A DNA stretch of 64,000 bases, taken from NCBI RefSeq assembly GCF_001854325.1, contig NZ_CP017755.1, positions 558,001 to 622,000 of the forward strand, read 5' to 3'. The notes below the pieces were generated by a model. That model saw only the letters and a list, made by a program, of their open reading frames with translations. It was not told the DNA's origin and made no database searches. This DNA is from Cupriavidus malaysiensis (GTDB taxonomy: Bacteria > Pseudomonadota > Gammaproteobacteria > Burkholderiales > Burkholderiaceae). Shown piece after piece: positions 39,616-48,866 of this stretch (positions are counted from its first letter, which is position 1; each line of letters starts with the position of its first letter). Made by a program: the position numbers and the translations under genes.

Positions 39616-41366
39616 ACGCCCCCCTGCCCGCATTCGCCTCCCGGCCCGGTCCCGGCGAGGGCGGCGCGCGCGACACGCTGCGCCACCAGCTGGTGTGGAA
39701 CCGGCTGCTGTCGGTGGTCGAGGAACAGGCGCAGACCCTGATCCGCACCGCCTTCGGCACCTCCACGCGCGAAGCCGGCGACCTTTCGGCCGGCGTGTTC
39801 CTGCCCGACGGGCGCATGGTCGCCCAGGCCGTCACCGGCACGCCCGGCCACGTCAACTCCATGGCCGAGTCGGTCAGGCATTTCCTGCTGGCTTTTCCCA
39901 CCGCGCAGATGCGCGCCGGCGACGTCTACCTGACCAACGACCCGTGGAAGGGCACCGGGCACCTGTTCGACATGACCATGGTGACGCCGGTGCTGCGCCA
40001 GGGCGAGGTGGTCGCGCTGTTCGCCTCGACGCTGCACGTGGTGGACATCGGCGGCATCGGCGCGGGCCCGGACGGCACGCAGGTGTACCACGAGGGCCTG
40101 TTCCTGCCGATCCTGAAGCTGTTCGAGGCGGGCGAGCCGAACCGGGCGGTGTTCGATATCGTGCGCGCCAATGTGCGCGAGCCGGTGCAGGTGGTGGGCG
40201 ACCTGCACGCGCTGGTGGCCTGCAACGAGATCGGCGCGCGGCGCCTGCTGGCCTTGTTCGACGAGTTCGGCCTGGCCTCGCTGCAGCCGGCCGGCGAGTA
40301 CATCATCGCGCGCTCGGCCCAGGCCATGCGCGAGGCCATCGCCGCCTGGCCGCAGGGCAGCTGGGAAACCAGCATGACCATCGACGGCTACGAGTCGCCG
40401 CTGACCCTGCGCGCGCGCCTGACCATCTCCGGCGAGGGTATCCGCGTCGATTTCGCCGGCTCGTCGCCGATGGTGGCACGCGGCATCAATGTGCCCAAGG
40501 CCTATACCGATGCCTATACCTCCTTCGGCGTGCGCTGCCTGATCGGCGCCGACATTCCCAACAACGCCGGCTCGCTGGCGCCGGTGCAGGTGCTGGCGCC
40601 GGAGGGCTCGATCCTCAACGCGCCCTTTCCCGCCGCCGTGACCGCGCGCCATATCGTCGGCCAGATGTTGCCCGACGTGGTGTTCGGCTGCCTGCGCCAG
40701 GCCCGTGCCGAGGCGGTGCCCGCCGAGGGCGCTTCCAGCTTGTGGAACCTGCAGCTCTCCGGCGGCCAGCCGCTGGCCGGTGACGCCGCCGGCGCGCTGA
40801 TGCGCAGCCGGCCCTTCGCCATCACCAGCTTCTCCACCGGCGGCACCGGCGCGCGCCCCGGCAAGGACGGCCTGTCGACCACCTCGTTCCCGAGCGGCGT
40901 GCGCAATGTCTCGGTGGAGGTGCTGGAAACCGTAAGCCCGCTGGTGTTCTGGCGCAAGGAGTACCGCCCCGACTCGGGCGGCGCCGGGCAGTGGCGCGGC
41001 GGCCTGGGCCAGGTCATCGAGGTGGCGCACGGCGACGGCGAGCCGATGGTGCTGGCCGCCGCCTGGGACCGCCTGCTGTACCCGGCGCGCGGCGCCGATG
41101 GCGGCGAGGCCGGCGCGCCCGGCACGGTGGCGCTGGCCTCGGGCACGCCGCTGCGCGGCAAGGGCCGCCAGGTGGTGCCGGCCGGCGAGCGCCTGGTGGT
41201 GCAGACGCCGGGCGGCGGCGGCATCGGCGCGCCGGCCCGGCGCGAGCCGGCACGCCTGGCCGCAGACGTGCGCAACGGCCTGGTCAGCGCGGCCGCGGCG
41301 CACGCCCGCTACGGCGCGCCTGGTAGTGCCAGCGGCGCTGAGGCCGTGCCGCAGGGAGGCGCCTGA
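39612..41366 (+). CDS. hyuB: Hydantoinase/5-oxoprolinase subunit B (HyuB family)
   Basis: A 584-aa partner subunit to HyuA. Family landmarks are RTAFGTSTREAGDLSAGVF, GHVNSMAESVRHFL, DVYLTNDPWKGTGHLFDMTM, VDFAGSSPMVARGINVPKAY and, near the end, YRPDSGGAGQWRGGLGQVIE. The catalytic amidohydrolase function needs both subunits, often as a heterooligomer. The ATG overlaps the hyuA stop (ATGA). A 126-bp gap with a strong hairpin separates it from the importer genes, which may lower their expression relative to the enzyme. Confidence 0.9.
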   Translation: MNAPLPAFASRPGPGEGGARDTLRHQLVWNRLLSVVEEQAQTLIRTAFGTSTREAGDLSAGVFLPDGRMVAQAVTGTPGHVNSMAESVRHFLLAFPTAQMRAGDVYLTNDPWKGTGHLFDMTMVTPVLRQGEVVALFASTLHVVDIGGIGAGPDGTQVYHEGLFLPILKLFEAGEPNRAVFDIVRANVREPVQVVGDLHALVACNEIGARRLLALFDEFGLASLQPAGEYIIARSAQAMREAIAAWPQGSWETSMTIDGYESPLTLRARLTISGEGIRVDFAGSSPMVARGINVPKAYTDAYTSFGVRCLIGADIPNNAGSLAPVQVLAPEGSILNAPFPAAVTARHIVGQMLPDVVFGCLRQARAEAVPAEGASSLWNLQLSGGQPLAGDAAGALMRSRPFAITSFSTGGTGARPGKDGLSTTSFPSGVRNVSVEVLETVSPLVFWRKEYRPDSGGAGQWRGGLGQVIEVAHGDGEPMVLAAAWDRLLYPARGADGGEAGAPGTVALASGTPLRGKGRQVVPAGERLVVQTPGGGGIGAPARREPARLAADVRNGLVSAAAAHARYGAPGSASGAEAVPQGGA

Positions 41367-41392
41367 CCCACGCTCCCACGCAAACCGATGCA

Positions 41393-41415
41393 GCGGCCGC
41401 GTGTTCCGCGGCCGC
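41393..41415. terminator. Intra-operon GC hairpin
   Basis: A 9-bp perfect stem GCGGCCGCG with loop TGTTC between hyuB and the substrate-binding-protein gene. There is no T-run. It could attenuate transcription or protect the upstream mRNA from 3' decay. Confidence 0.5.
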
Positions 41416-41492
41416 GCCGATCCGACTCACCCAGCCAGCCTTGCTGGCCCCAAGCGTGATTCCACGCATGGTCCCACGCTGAACTCTTGCCG

Positions 41493-43133
41493 ATGACCCG
41501 AGTTTTCCTGCCCGCGCGCGCGCTGCGCCGCACCCTCCTGCCGCTGATCGCCGGCAGCTTCGCCGTCGCGGCCAGCGCCGCCACCGCTGCTACCACCGCC
41601 GCCGTGCCCGGCGCGCCCTCCGCCCAGCCGGTGCGCGGCGGCACCTTGACGCTGCTGCTGAACTACGAGCCACCGACCTTGGTGTCGCTGGCCAACGTGG
41701 CCACGCCGGCGCTGAGCGTCAGCGCCAAGGTGACCGAGGGCCTGCTGGCCTACGGCTACGACCTGACGCCGCGCCCGCAGCTTGCCACCGCCTGGCAGGT
41801 CAGCGCGGACGGCAAGCAGTACACCTTCCAGTTGCGCCGCGGCGTCAAGTGGCACGACGGCAAGGACTTCACGGCGGCCGACGTCGCCTTCTCCATCCAG
41901 TTGCTGAAGAAGGTGCACCCGCGCGGCAGCAGCACCTTCGCCAACGTCACCGAGGTGCGCACGCCCGATCCGTACACCGCGGTGATCGTGCTGTCCAGGC
42001 CCGCGCCCTACCTGATCAAGGCGCTCGCCGCGACCGAGTCGCCGATCGTGCCCAAGCACCTCTACGAGCACGCCGACCCGGTCTCCAACCCGTACAACGG
42101 CGCGCCGGTAGGCACCGGGCCCTATCGCTTCAAGGAGTGGGTGCGCGGCAGCCACATCGTCTACGAGCGCAACCCCGACTACTGGGACAAGCCCAAGCCC
42201 TACGTCGACCGCCTCGTGGTCAAGTTCATTCCCGACCCGGCCGCACGCGCCATCGCCTTCGAGACCGGCGCGGTCGACCTCGGCTACCGCACGCCGGTGC
42301 CGCTGTCGGACCTGGCGCGCCTGAAGACGGTGCCGGGCCTGGTCTTCGAGACCAAGGGCAACAGCTACTCGTTCAACGTGACGCGGCTGGAGTTCAACCT
42401 CGACAATCCCTACTTCAAGAACCTCAAGGTGCGCCAGGCGGTGGCGCAGGCGGTCAACCGCGACGTGGTGCTGAAGACCGTCTACTACGGCTACGGCACC
42501 CGCACCGCCTCGCCCATCGCGCCGGGCCTGTCGGCCTTCCACGACGGCGCGCCGACGCCTTACCCCTTCGACATCCAGGCCGCCAACCGCCTGCTCGACG
42601 AGGCCGGCTATGCACGCCAGGGTTCGGCGCCGCGCTTCCGCGTGACGCTCGACTACAACCCGATCGGCGAGGACGGCAAGCGCCTGGCGGACTATCTGCG
42701 CTCGGCGCTGGGGCGCGTGGGCATCGAGGTGGCGATCCGCTCGCAGGACCTGCCGGCCTTCGTCAAGCGCATCTACACCGACCGCGACTTCGACTTCACC
42801 GTCAACGGCGCCAGCAACCTGTTCGACCCCACGGTCGGCGTGCAGCGCCTGTACTGGTCGAAGAACTTCAAGAAGGGCGTGCCCTTCTCGAATGGCACGC
42901 ACTATGCCAATGCGGAGGTGGACAAGCTGCTGGAAGAGGCTGCCGTGGAGAACGAGCCGGCGCGGCGCGTGACGCTGTTCCGCCAGTTCCAGCAGATCGT
43001 CGGACGCGAGGTGCCTGACCTGAACCTGGTCTCGCCGCAGTTCATCACCATCGCCAACAAGCGCGTGCACGACCACTCGCTGACCGCGGACGGCGTCGAG
43101 TCCAACCTGGCCGACGTCTACCTGGACAAGTAG
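41493..43133 (+). CDS. ABC peptide/oligopeptide-type substrate-binding protein (importer 1)
   Basis: A 546-aa periplasmic solute-binding protein of family 5 (OppA/DppA/NikA). A signal peptide (LLPLIAGSFAVAASA region) precedes the mature RGGTLTLLLNYEPPTLVSL. Typical family stretches are GLLAYGYDLTPRPQLATAWQ, RRGVKWHDGKDFTAADVAFS, GTGPYRFKEWVRG and NLKVRQAVAQAVNRD. ATG at 41493 is used; an in-frame TTG 6 bp before is possible. The protein feeds the two permeases and two ATPases that follow. Ligands of the family include di- and oligopeptides, glutathione and opines; the neighbouring HyuAB suggests a cyclic or gamma-glutamyl compound. Confidence 0.9.
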   Translation: MTRVFLPARALRRTLLPLIAGSFAVAASAATAATTAAVPGAPSAQPVRGGTLTLLLNYEPPTLVSLANVATPALSVSAKVTEGLLAYGYDLTPRPQLATAWQVSADGKQYTFQLRRGVKWHDGKDFTAADVAFSIQLLKKVHPRGSSTFANVTEVRTPDPYTAVIVLSRPAPYLIKALAATESPIVPKHLYEHADPVSNPYNGAPVGTGPYRFKEWVRGSHIVYERNPDYWDKPKPYVDRLVVKFIPDPAARAIAFETGAVDLGYRTPVPLSDLARLKTVPGLVFETKGNSYSFNVTRLEFNLDNPYFKNLKVRQAVAQAVNRDVVLKTVYYGYGTRTASPIAPGLSAFHDGAPTPYPFDIQAANRLLDEAGYARQGSAPRFRVTLDYNPIGEDGKRLADYLRSALGRVGIEVAIRSQDLPAFVKRIYTDRDFDFTVNGASNLFDPTVGVQRLYWSKNFKKGVPFSNGTHYANAEVDKLLEEAAVENEPARRVTLFRQFQQIVGREVPDLNLVSPQFITIANKRVHDHSLTADGVESNLADVYLDK

Positions 43134-43140
43134 GGCGGCC

Positions 43141-44193
43141 ATGCCTAGCGAAGCGCAATCGCCGACCGCCGCGCCCGGCGCGCCTGCCGCGCCTGTCACC
43201 GCGCCCGCCACCCCGGCGCGCCGCGTCGCCGCGGTGCTGCGGCGGGTGCTGTGGCGCGCGCTGCCGACCGCACTGCTGGTGGTGGTGTTCAACTTCCTGC
43301 TGCTGCAGCTCGCCCCGGGCGACGCCGCCGACGTGCTGGCCGGCGAGTCCGGTTCGGCCACCGAGGCCACCATGGCCCTGCTGCGCGCGCGTTTCGGCCT
43401 GGACCAGCCCTTGCTGCACCGCCTGCTGGGCTACCTGTGGGGGCTGGCACATCTCGACCTGGGCTTCTCGCCGCGCTACAACATGCCGGTGGCGGACATG
43501 ATCCTGGCCCGCCTGCCCAATACGCTGCTGCTGACCGGCGCCGCGCTGACCTTGGCGCTCGCGCTCGGCGTGGCCGCCGGCACCGTGATGGCGGCGCGCG
43601 CGGGCGGCTGGACCGATCGCCTGCTGTCCCTGTCCGCGCTGCTGCTGTACTCGGTGCCGGGCTTCTGGATCGGCCTGATGGCCATCGTGCTGTTCTCGGT
43701 GCGGCTGGGCTGGCTGCCGAGCGAGGGCACCGCCACCATCGGCGCCGGCCTGGGCGGGCTGGCGCACGCCGCCGACGTGGCGCGCCACCTGCTGCTGCCG
43801 GCGCTGGCCATGGCCTCCTTCTATATCGCCATCTACGCGCGCCTGACGCGTGCGGCCATGCTGGAGGTGCAGCGGCTGGACTTCGTGCGCACGGCGCAGG
43901 CCAAGGGCCTGCATCCGTGGCGCGTGACGCTGCGCCACGTGCTGCGCAACGCGCTGCTGCCGATCACCACCTTGGCCGGCATGCACTTCGGCGCGCTGCT
44001 GGGCGGCACGGTGGTGGTGGAGACCGTGTTCAGCTGGCCCGGCCTCGGCCGCCTGGCGCTGGAGGCGGTGCTGGCGCGCGATTTCCCTGTGCTGCTCGGC
44101 GTGCTGCTGCTGTCGTCCTTCCTGGTGGTGCTGGCCAATGTGCTGGTCGACCTGCTGCAGGCCTGGCTCGATCCGCGCATCAAGGCGGCGTGA
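43141..44193 (+). CDS. ABC transporter permease, DppB/OppB type (importer 1)
   Basis: A 350-aa inner-membrane permease with six predicted membrane segments. The N-terminus has an unusual Pro/Ala-rich tail of about 30 residues. The family features are LLLQLAPGDAADVLAGESGS at the first periplasmic loop and the cytoplasmic EAA-type loop VRTAQAKGLHPWRVTLRHVL followed by RNALLPITTLAGMHFGALLG. It starts 8 bp after the binding-protein stop, in the same operon, and pairs with the permease at 44265. Confidence 0.9.
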   Translation: MPSEAQSPTAAPGAPAAPVTAPATPARRVAAVLRRVLWRALPTALLVVVFNFLLLQLAPGDAADVLAGESGSATEATMALLRARFGLDQPLLHRLLGYLWGLAHLDLGFSPRYNMPVADMILARLPNTLLLTGAALTLALALGVAAGTVMAARAGGWTDRLLSLSALLLYSVPGFWIGLMAIVLFSVRLGWLPSEGTATIGAGLGGLAHAADVARHLLLPALAMASFYIAIYARLTRAAMLEVQRLDFVRTAQAKGLHPWRVTLRHVLRNALLPITTLAGMHFGALLGGTVVVETVFSWPGLGRLALEAVLARDFPVLLGVLLLSSFLVVLANVLVDLLQAWLDPRIKAA

Positions 44194-44264
44194 GGCGCGC
44201 CGCCGCGCCCCTGCATCGCCACCATCCCCATCTCCATCCCCGTCACCGCAAGGAGCAAGACCCG

Positions 44265-45185
44265 ATGGCGAAACCGATTCCTGTTCCCGCCGGCGCGGCC
44301 ACCATCGCGGTGGCCGGCACCGCCCCGGCGCCGTTGCCCGCCGCGGCCGCGCGCAGCGGCGCGCTGCGCATCTTCCTGCGCAACCCGGCCGGCGTCGCCG
44401 GCCTGCTGGTGCTGCTGGCGCTGGGCCTGCTCGCGCTGCTGGCCGGGCACCTGTTCCCCGGCGATCCGCTCGACATGGTGGCGCAGCCCTTCCTGTGGCC
44501 GGGCGCCGATCCGGCCTATCCGCTCGGCACCGACTCGCTCGGGCGCGACGTGCTGGCCGGCATCGTGCACGGCGCGCGCGTGTCGCTGCTGGTCGGCCTG
44601 GCCGCGGCCGCGCTCAGCCTGGTCATCGGCACCGTGGTGGGCGCGCTGGCGGGCTACTTCGGCGGCCTCGCCGACGCGCTGCTGACACGCCTGGTCGAAC
44701 TGGTGCAGACGGTGCCCGGCTTCCTGCTGGTGATCGTCATCGTGGCCATCGCCGGGCCCTCGGTGAGCACCATCGCGCTGGCGATCGGGCTGGCCTCATG
44801 GCCCACGGTGGCGCGCCTGGTGCGCGCCGAGTTCCGTACGCTGCGCGAGGCCGACTTCGTGCTGGCCGCGCGCAGCCTGGGCTATCGCAGCCGCCGCATC
44901 ATCTTCGCCGAGATCCTGCCCAATGCGCTGCCGCCGGTGATCGTCACCATCTCGGTGATGGTGGCCAGCGCCATCCTGATCGAGTCGGCGCTGTCCTTCC
45001 TCGGCATGGGCGATCCGAACGTGGTGAGCTGGGGCAGCATGATCGGCGCCGGACGCGAGGTGCTGCGCAGCGCCTGGTACCTGACCGCCTTGCCGGGCGG
45101 CGCCATCATCGTCGCCGTGCTGTCGCTCAACCTGGTCGGCGATGCCCTCAACGACGCCCTCAATCCGCGCCTGCGCCAAGCATGA
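44265..45185 (+). CDS. ABC transporter permease, DppC/OppC type (importer 1)
   Basis: A 306-aa permease. An Ala/Pro-rich N-terminal stretch precedes RIFLRNPAGVAGLLVLLALG, the OppC_N-type segment, then YPLGTDSLGRDVLAGIVHGA and the EAA-like loop FVLAARSLGYRSRRIIFAEI followed by LPNALPPVIVTISVMVASAI. The AAGGAG Shine-Dalgarno sits well before the ATG. It follows the first permease by 71 bp and forms the membrane channel with it. Confidence 0.9.
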   Translation: MAKPIPVPAGAATIAVAGTAPAPLPAAAARSGALRIFLRNPAGVAGLLVLLALGLLALLAGHLFPGDPLDMVAQPFLWPGADPAYPLGTDSLGRDVLAGIVHGARVSLLVGLAAAALSLVIGTVVGALAGYFGGLADALLTRLVELVQTVPGFLLVIVIVAIAGPSVSTIALAIGLASWPTVARLVRAEFRTLREADFVLAARSLGYRSRRIIFAEILPNALPPVIVTISVMVASAILIESALSFLGMGDPNVVSWGSMIGAGREVLRSAWYLTALPGGAIIVAVLSLNLVGDALNDALNPRLRQA

Positions 45186-45240
45186 ACCACACCATCGACC
45201 CCCATGGCGGCGCCCGCCGCCGCCCACTCCGGAGCCAGCG

Positions 45241-46296
45241 ATGAGCGCGCTGCTGGAAGTCGAAGGCCTGCGCATCGCTTTCGGTGCGCAGCCGGTGGTG
45301 CATGCGCTGAACTTCGCCGTCGAGGCCGGGCAGACACTGGCCCTGGTCGGCGAGTCCGGCTGCGGCAAGTCGGCCACGGCACTGGCGCTGATGCAATTGC
45401 TGCCCCGGCCCGGACACATTGCCGCCGGCAGCGTGCGGCTCGACGGCCGCGAGCTGCTCGGGCTGCCGCCGGCGGCACTGCGCGCGCTGCGCGGGCGCGA
45501 CATCGGCATGGTGTTCCAGGAGCCGATGAGCGCGCTCAATCCGGTGCAGACCATCGGCGCGCAGATCGCCGAGGTGCTGCATTGCCACCAGCGCCTGTCA
45601 CGCCGCGCGGCGCGTGCCCGCGCGGTGGAGCTGCTCGACCTGGTGCGCCTGCCCGAGCCGGCGCGCCAGCACGATGCCTATCCGCACCAGCTCTCGGGCG
45701 GGCAGCGCCAACGCGCGATGATCGCCATGGCGATCGCCTGCGGGCCGCGCCTGCTGATCGCCGACGAGCCCACTACCGCGCTCGACGTCACCATCCAGGC
45801 GGAGATCCTCGGCCTGCTCGACCGGCTGCGCCGCGAGCTGTCGATGGCGCTGCTGCTGATCACGCACGATCTCGGCCTGGTGGCACAGTGGGCCGACCGC
45901 GTGGTGGTGATGTACGCCGGACGCAAGATGGAGGAGGGCGGGGCGCAGGCGCTGTTCGCCGCGCCCGCCCACCCCTATACGCGCGGCCTGCTGCGCGCCT
46001 CGCTGCGCCTGGCGCAGCAGCGCTTCTACCGCGACGGCCCGCTCGACGAGATCCCCGGCAGCGTTTCCTCGGCCGCGCAGGCCAGCGGCTGTCCGTTCGC
46101 GCCACGCTGTGCCCAGGCGGAGACCGGCTGCGGCGCGAGTCCGCCCGAGCCGCGGCCGCTGCCGGGCGGCGCGGCCGATGCCCGCCTGGTGGCCTGCGTG
46201 CCGGTCCTGCGCGCGGCGGCAGCGTCGGCGCCCGCGCCCGCGCCTGTACCTGTACCTGTACCGGCTGGCACATCCCTCTCCACTGCGCTGGCCTGA
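45241..46296 (+). CDS. ABC transporter ATP-binding protein, DppD/OppD type (importer 1)
   Basis: A 351-aa cytoplasmic ATPase. Walker [10 protein letters not shown]-loop [12 protein letters not shown], signature [10 protein letters not shown], Walker [13 protein letters not shown] and the switch His (LLITHDLG) are all intact. The C-terminal oligopeptide/dipeptide domain is present, with the [14 protein letters not shown]ys pattern. The last 30 residues are a Pro/Ala/Val repeat ([13 protein letters not shown]) encoded by a short nucleotide repeat. It follows the DppC-type gene by 55 bp and pairs with the next ATPase. Confidence 0.92.
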   Translation: MSALLEVEGLRIAFGAQPVVHALNFAVEAGQTLALVGESGCGKSATALALMQLLPRPGHIAAGSVRLDGRELLGLPPAALRALRGRDIGMVFQEPMSALNPVQTIGAQIAEVLHCHQRLSRRAARARAVELLDLVRLPEPARQHDAYPHQLSGGQRQRAMIAMAIACGPRLLIADEPTTALDVTIQAEILGLLDRLRRELSMALLLITHDLGLVAQWADRVVVMYAGRKMEEGGAQALFAAPAHPYTRGLLRASLRLAQQRFYRDGPLDEIPGSVSSAAQASGCPFAPRCAQAETGCGASPPEPRPLPGGAADARLVACVPVLRAAAASAPAPAPVPVPVPAGTSLSTALA

Positions 46297-46305
46297 CCTG
46301 CCTCT

Positions 46306-47079
46306 ATGTCTTCCTTGCTCTCGGTGCAGGACCTGCACGTGCACCACATTCGCCGCGGCGAATCCATCCATGCCGTGCGCGGCGTGTCCTTCACGCTCGC
46401 GGCCGGCGAAACGCTCGGGCTGGTCGGCGAATCGGGCTGCGGCAAGTCCACGCTCGGCAAGGCCATCCTGCAGCTGCTGCCGGCCAGCGCCGGGCAGGTG
46501 CGGCTGGACGGCGCCGAGCTGGGCACGCTGGCACCCGCGGCGCTGCGCGCGCTGCGCCCGCGCATGCAGATGATCTTCCAGGATGCGCAGGCCTCGCTGA
46601 ATCCGCGCCGCACCGTCGGCGACGCGCTCGACACCCTGCTGCGCGTGCACGGTGAGCGCGATGCGCGCCTGCGCCGGCAGGCCGTGCTGGCCATGCTCGA
46701 CCGGGTCGGCCTGCCGGCCGGCGCGCTGGCGCGCTACCCGCATGAGTTTTCCGGCGGGCAGCGCCAGCGCATCGGCATCGCCCGCGCGCTGCTGCTGCGC
46801 CCGGCGCTGGTGGTCTGCGACGAACCGGTGTCGGCTCTCGACGTGTCGATCCAGGCGCAGATCCTCAACCTGCTGGTCGAGTTGAAGGCAGAGTTCGGCC
46901 TGGCCTACCTGTTCATCTCGCACGACCTGGCGGTGGTGCGCTACCTGGCCGACCGGGTGATGGTGATGCAGGCCGGGCGCATCGTCGACGGCGGCGCGCA
47001 GCCGGAGTTCTGGCAGGCGCCGTCGCATCCCTATACGCGCGCGCTGATCGCCGCCGCGCCCGATGCCGCCGGTCCATAG
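46306..47079 (+). CDS. ABC transporter ATP-binding protein, DppF/OppF type (importer 1), short C-terminus
   Basis: A 257-aa ATPase with intact Walker [10 protein letters not shown]-loop IFQDAQASLNPRR, signature FSGGQRQR, Walker B LVVCDEPVSALD and switch LFISHDLA. It ends at HPYTRALIAAAPDAAGP, so the C-terminal oligopeptide-type domain of about 60-70 residues that normally follows is missing. The stop codon TAG lies inside a 14-bp tandem repeat that continues downstream, which suggests that repeat expansion cut the gene short. It is the last gene of the importer 1 operon. Confidence 0.9.
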   Translation: MSSLLSVQDLHVHHIRRGESIHAVRGVSFTLAAGETLGLVGESGCGKSTLGKAILQLLPASAGQVRLDGAELGTLAPAALRALRPRMQMIFQDAQASLNPRRTVGDALDTLLRVHGERDARLRRQAVLAMLDRVGLPAGALARYPHEFSGGQRQRIGIARALLLRPALVVCDEPVSALDVSIQAQILNLLVELKAEFGLAYLFISHDLAVVRYLADRVMVMQAGRIVDGGAQPEFWQAPSHPYTRALIAAAPDAAGP

Positions 47080-47107
47080 CCGCCGGTCCACAGCCGCCGA
47101 TCCATAG
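47066..47107. repeat. Three tandem 14-bp units across the ATPase stop codon
   Basis: CCGCCGGTCCATAG (47066-47079), then CCGCCGGTCCACAG and CCGCCGATCCATAG, with a decayed fourth unit. The first unit contains the stop codon of the preceding ATPase gene. Confidence 0.8.
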
Positions 47108-47155
47108 CCGCCGGCCGCTGGCTGCAGGCCGGTGCGCGCCGGCATGAGCAAATCC

Positions 47156-47195
47156 GGAATCCTTCGTTGGGATGGCAGGCTTGTCTGCTTAGACT
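47156..47195 (+). promoter_or_regulatory. Shared importer-operon promoter element (importer 2)
   Basis: GGAATCCTTCGTT (47156-47168) and, 19 bp further, CTTAGACT (47188-47195) match the elements before hyuA and before the TctC gene at 61410. CAT-AGCAA upstream of the core is also shared with the hyuA site. It is 34 bp before the start of the importer 2 binding-protein gene. Confidence 0.5.
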
Positions 47196-47228
47196 TTTCC
47201 CCACGTTATTGCAAAGGAGTCGAGGATC

Positions 47229-48866
47229 ATGGCGGTTGGGTTGTTGTCGCGCATCGCGCGGGGCCTGCGCGCGCAGCGCGGCCGGCGCACGGGCCTGCGC
47301 CTGTCGGCGCTGGCGGGGGCCGGCTTGCTGGCGTGGGGTGTGGTGGCCGGTGGCACGGCGATGGCGCAGGCCAAGCCGAAGAGTGGCGGCACGCTGGTGG
47401 TGGGCCAGTACCAGGAGCCCACCGTCTACGACCCGAACCGGCAGTATTCTTGGGAGACCTACCGCGTCGACAAGCACATCTACGAGTCGCTGCTGGCCGA
47501 GGACCTGTCCCATCCGGCCAAGGCGGGACCGCCGCCGCTGGTGCCGGCGCTGGCCACCGCCTGGCAGGCCAGCCCCGATGCGCGCACCTTCACCTTCCAG
47601 TTGCGCCGCGGCGTCAAGTTCCATGATGGCACCGATTTCAATGCCCAGGCGGTGCGCTTCAACGTGCGCCGTTTCACCGATCCCGCCTTCGAGTACTACG
47701 ACGTGCGCGCGGCGGCGACCATGAAGCCGGTCTACGGCAACCTGCAGGAGCTGAAGGTCGTCGACGACTACACCGTACAGTTCGTCTTCAAGGGACCGTT
47801 CACCGATTTCCCGCGGCTGCTGCCGCAAGGCAACTACGTTTCCGGCATCTTCAGCCCGGAGGCGCTGAAGAAGTACGGCCAGGACGGGCTGGCGCTGCAC
47901 CCGACCGGCACCGGACCCTACAAGTTCGTCGAGCGCGTGCACGGCGAGAAGACCGTGCTGGTGCGCAACGAGCAGTATTGGGGCCCGCGTCCGCTGCTCG
48001 ACCGCATCATCTTCCGTCCCATCCAGGACGACGCGACCCGCCTGGCGGCGCTGCGCTCGGGCGAGATCGATATCCTCACGCGCGTGCCGGCCGATGCCGC
48101 CGACGGCCTGGAGAAGAGTGGCTACACCGTACACGACAGCACCACCGCCGGCGAACTGTTCCTGAGCTGGAACTACCGCAATCCCTACACCAGCAAGCTC
48201 GCGGTGCGGCAGGCGGTGCTGCTGGCGATCGACCGCGAGGGATTGGCGCGCACCATCTTCAAGGGCCGCGCGCAGGCCGCCTACAGCCTCTACAACATCG
48301 GCAACAGCGCCTACGATCCGGCCCAGCGCGACTATCCCTACGATCCGGTGCGCGCGCGCAAGCTGCTGCAGCAGGCCGGCTACAAGGACGGCGAGGTCCA
48401 CTTCACCATCATCACCGACGTGGCCAACCAGCCGTCGATCGAATGGATCCAGCGCGATCTCGCCAAGGTCGGTATCAAGGTCGACGTGGTCTCGCAGGAG
48501 TGGCTCACCTACACCAGCAAGCTGGCCAACCTGGCGCCGGAGACCGGCCTGTTCACCATGGAGTGGGGCTTCGTCACGCCCTACTGGTTGAAGCTGGCCT
48601 ACGACGGCTACGTGGTCACGCGCGGCGGCGGCGAGAAGGTGGTCGACCCGGCGGTGGCGCAGGCGATCGCCAAGGCCACCGCGCAGACCAGCGAAGGCGC
48701 GGCGCTGGCGGCCTGGAAGCAGGCCAACGGGCTGGCGCAGCGCGAGGCCCTGTTCGTGCCGCTGGTGACTTTCCGCAACCACTTCGCCAGCAGCCCCAAG
48801 GTGCAGGGCTTCAACGTGCCGGCGCAGAACTTCTACGACCTGACCCGGGTCTCGCTGCAGAAATGA
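47229..48866 (+). CDS. ABC peptide-type substrate-binding protein (importer 2)
   Basis: A 545-aa family 5 solute-binding protein. A long twin-Arg-containing N-terminus (ARGLRAQRGRRTGLRLS) and hydrophobic core end at TAMAQAKPK, followed by SGGTLVVGQYQEPTVYDPNR. The family pattern continues with RRGVKFHDGTDFNAQAVRFN, GTGPYKFVERVHG and LAVRQAVLLAIDREG. The basic twin-Arg run is not a clean Tat motif. AAAGGAG precedes the ATG. It overlaps the next permease by 4 bp and starts the importer 2 operon. Ligand unknown; many D,D-dipeptide or opine binders have this layout. Confidence 0.9.
   Translation: MAVGLLSRIARGLRAQRGRRTGLRLSALAGAGLLAWGVVAGGTAMAQAKPKSGGTLVVGQYQEPTVYDPNRQYSWETYRVDKHIYESLLAEDLSHPAKAGPPPLVPALATAWQASPDARTFTFQLRRGVKFHDGTDFNAQAVRFNVRRFTDPAFEYYDVRAAATMKPVYGNLQELKVVDDYTVQFVFKGPFTDFPRLLPQGNYVSGIFSPEALKKYGQDGLALHPTGTGPYKFVERVHGEKTVLVRNEQYWGPRPLLDRIIFRPIQDDATRLAALRSGEIDILTRVPADAADGLEKSGYTVHDSTTAGELFLSWNYRNPYTSKLAVRQAVLLAIDREGLARTIFKGRAQAAYSLYNIGNSAYDPAQRDYPYDPVRARKLLQQAGYKDGEVHFTIITDVANQPSIEWIQRDLAKVGIKVDVVSQEWLTYTSKLANLAPETGLFTMEWGFVTPYWLKLAYDGYVVTRGGGEKVVDPAVAQAIAKATAQTSEGAALAAWKQANGLAQREALFVPLVTFRNHFASSPKVQGFNVPAQNFYDLTRVSLQK

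Noticed and set aside
37761..41366. A single very long reading frame of about 1200 codons spanning hyuA and hyuB.
   Set aside because: Its first half is an off-frame, Ala/Gly/Arg-rich shadow of hyuA; only the last 584 codons, from 39612, are the real hyuB.
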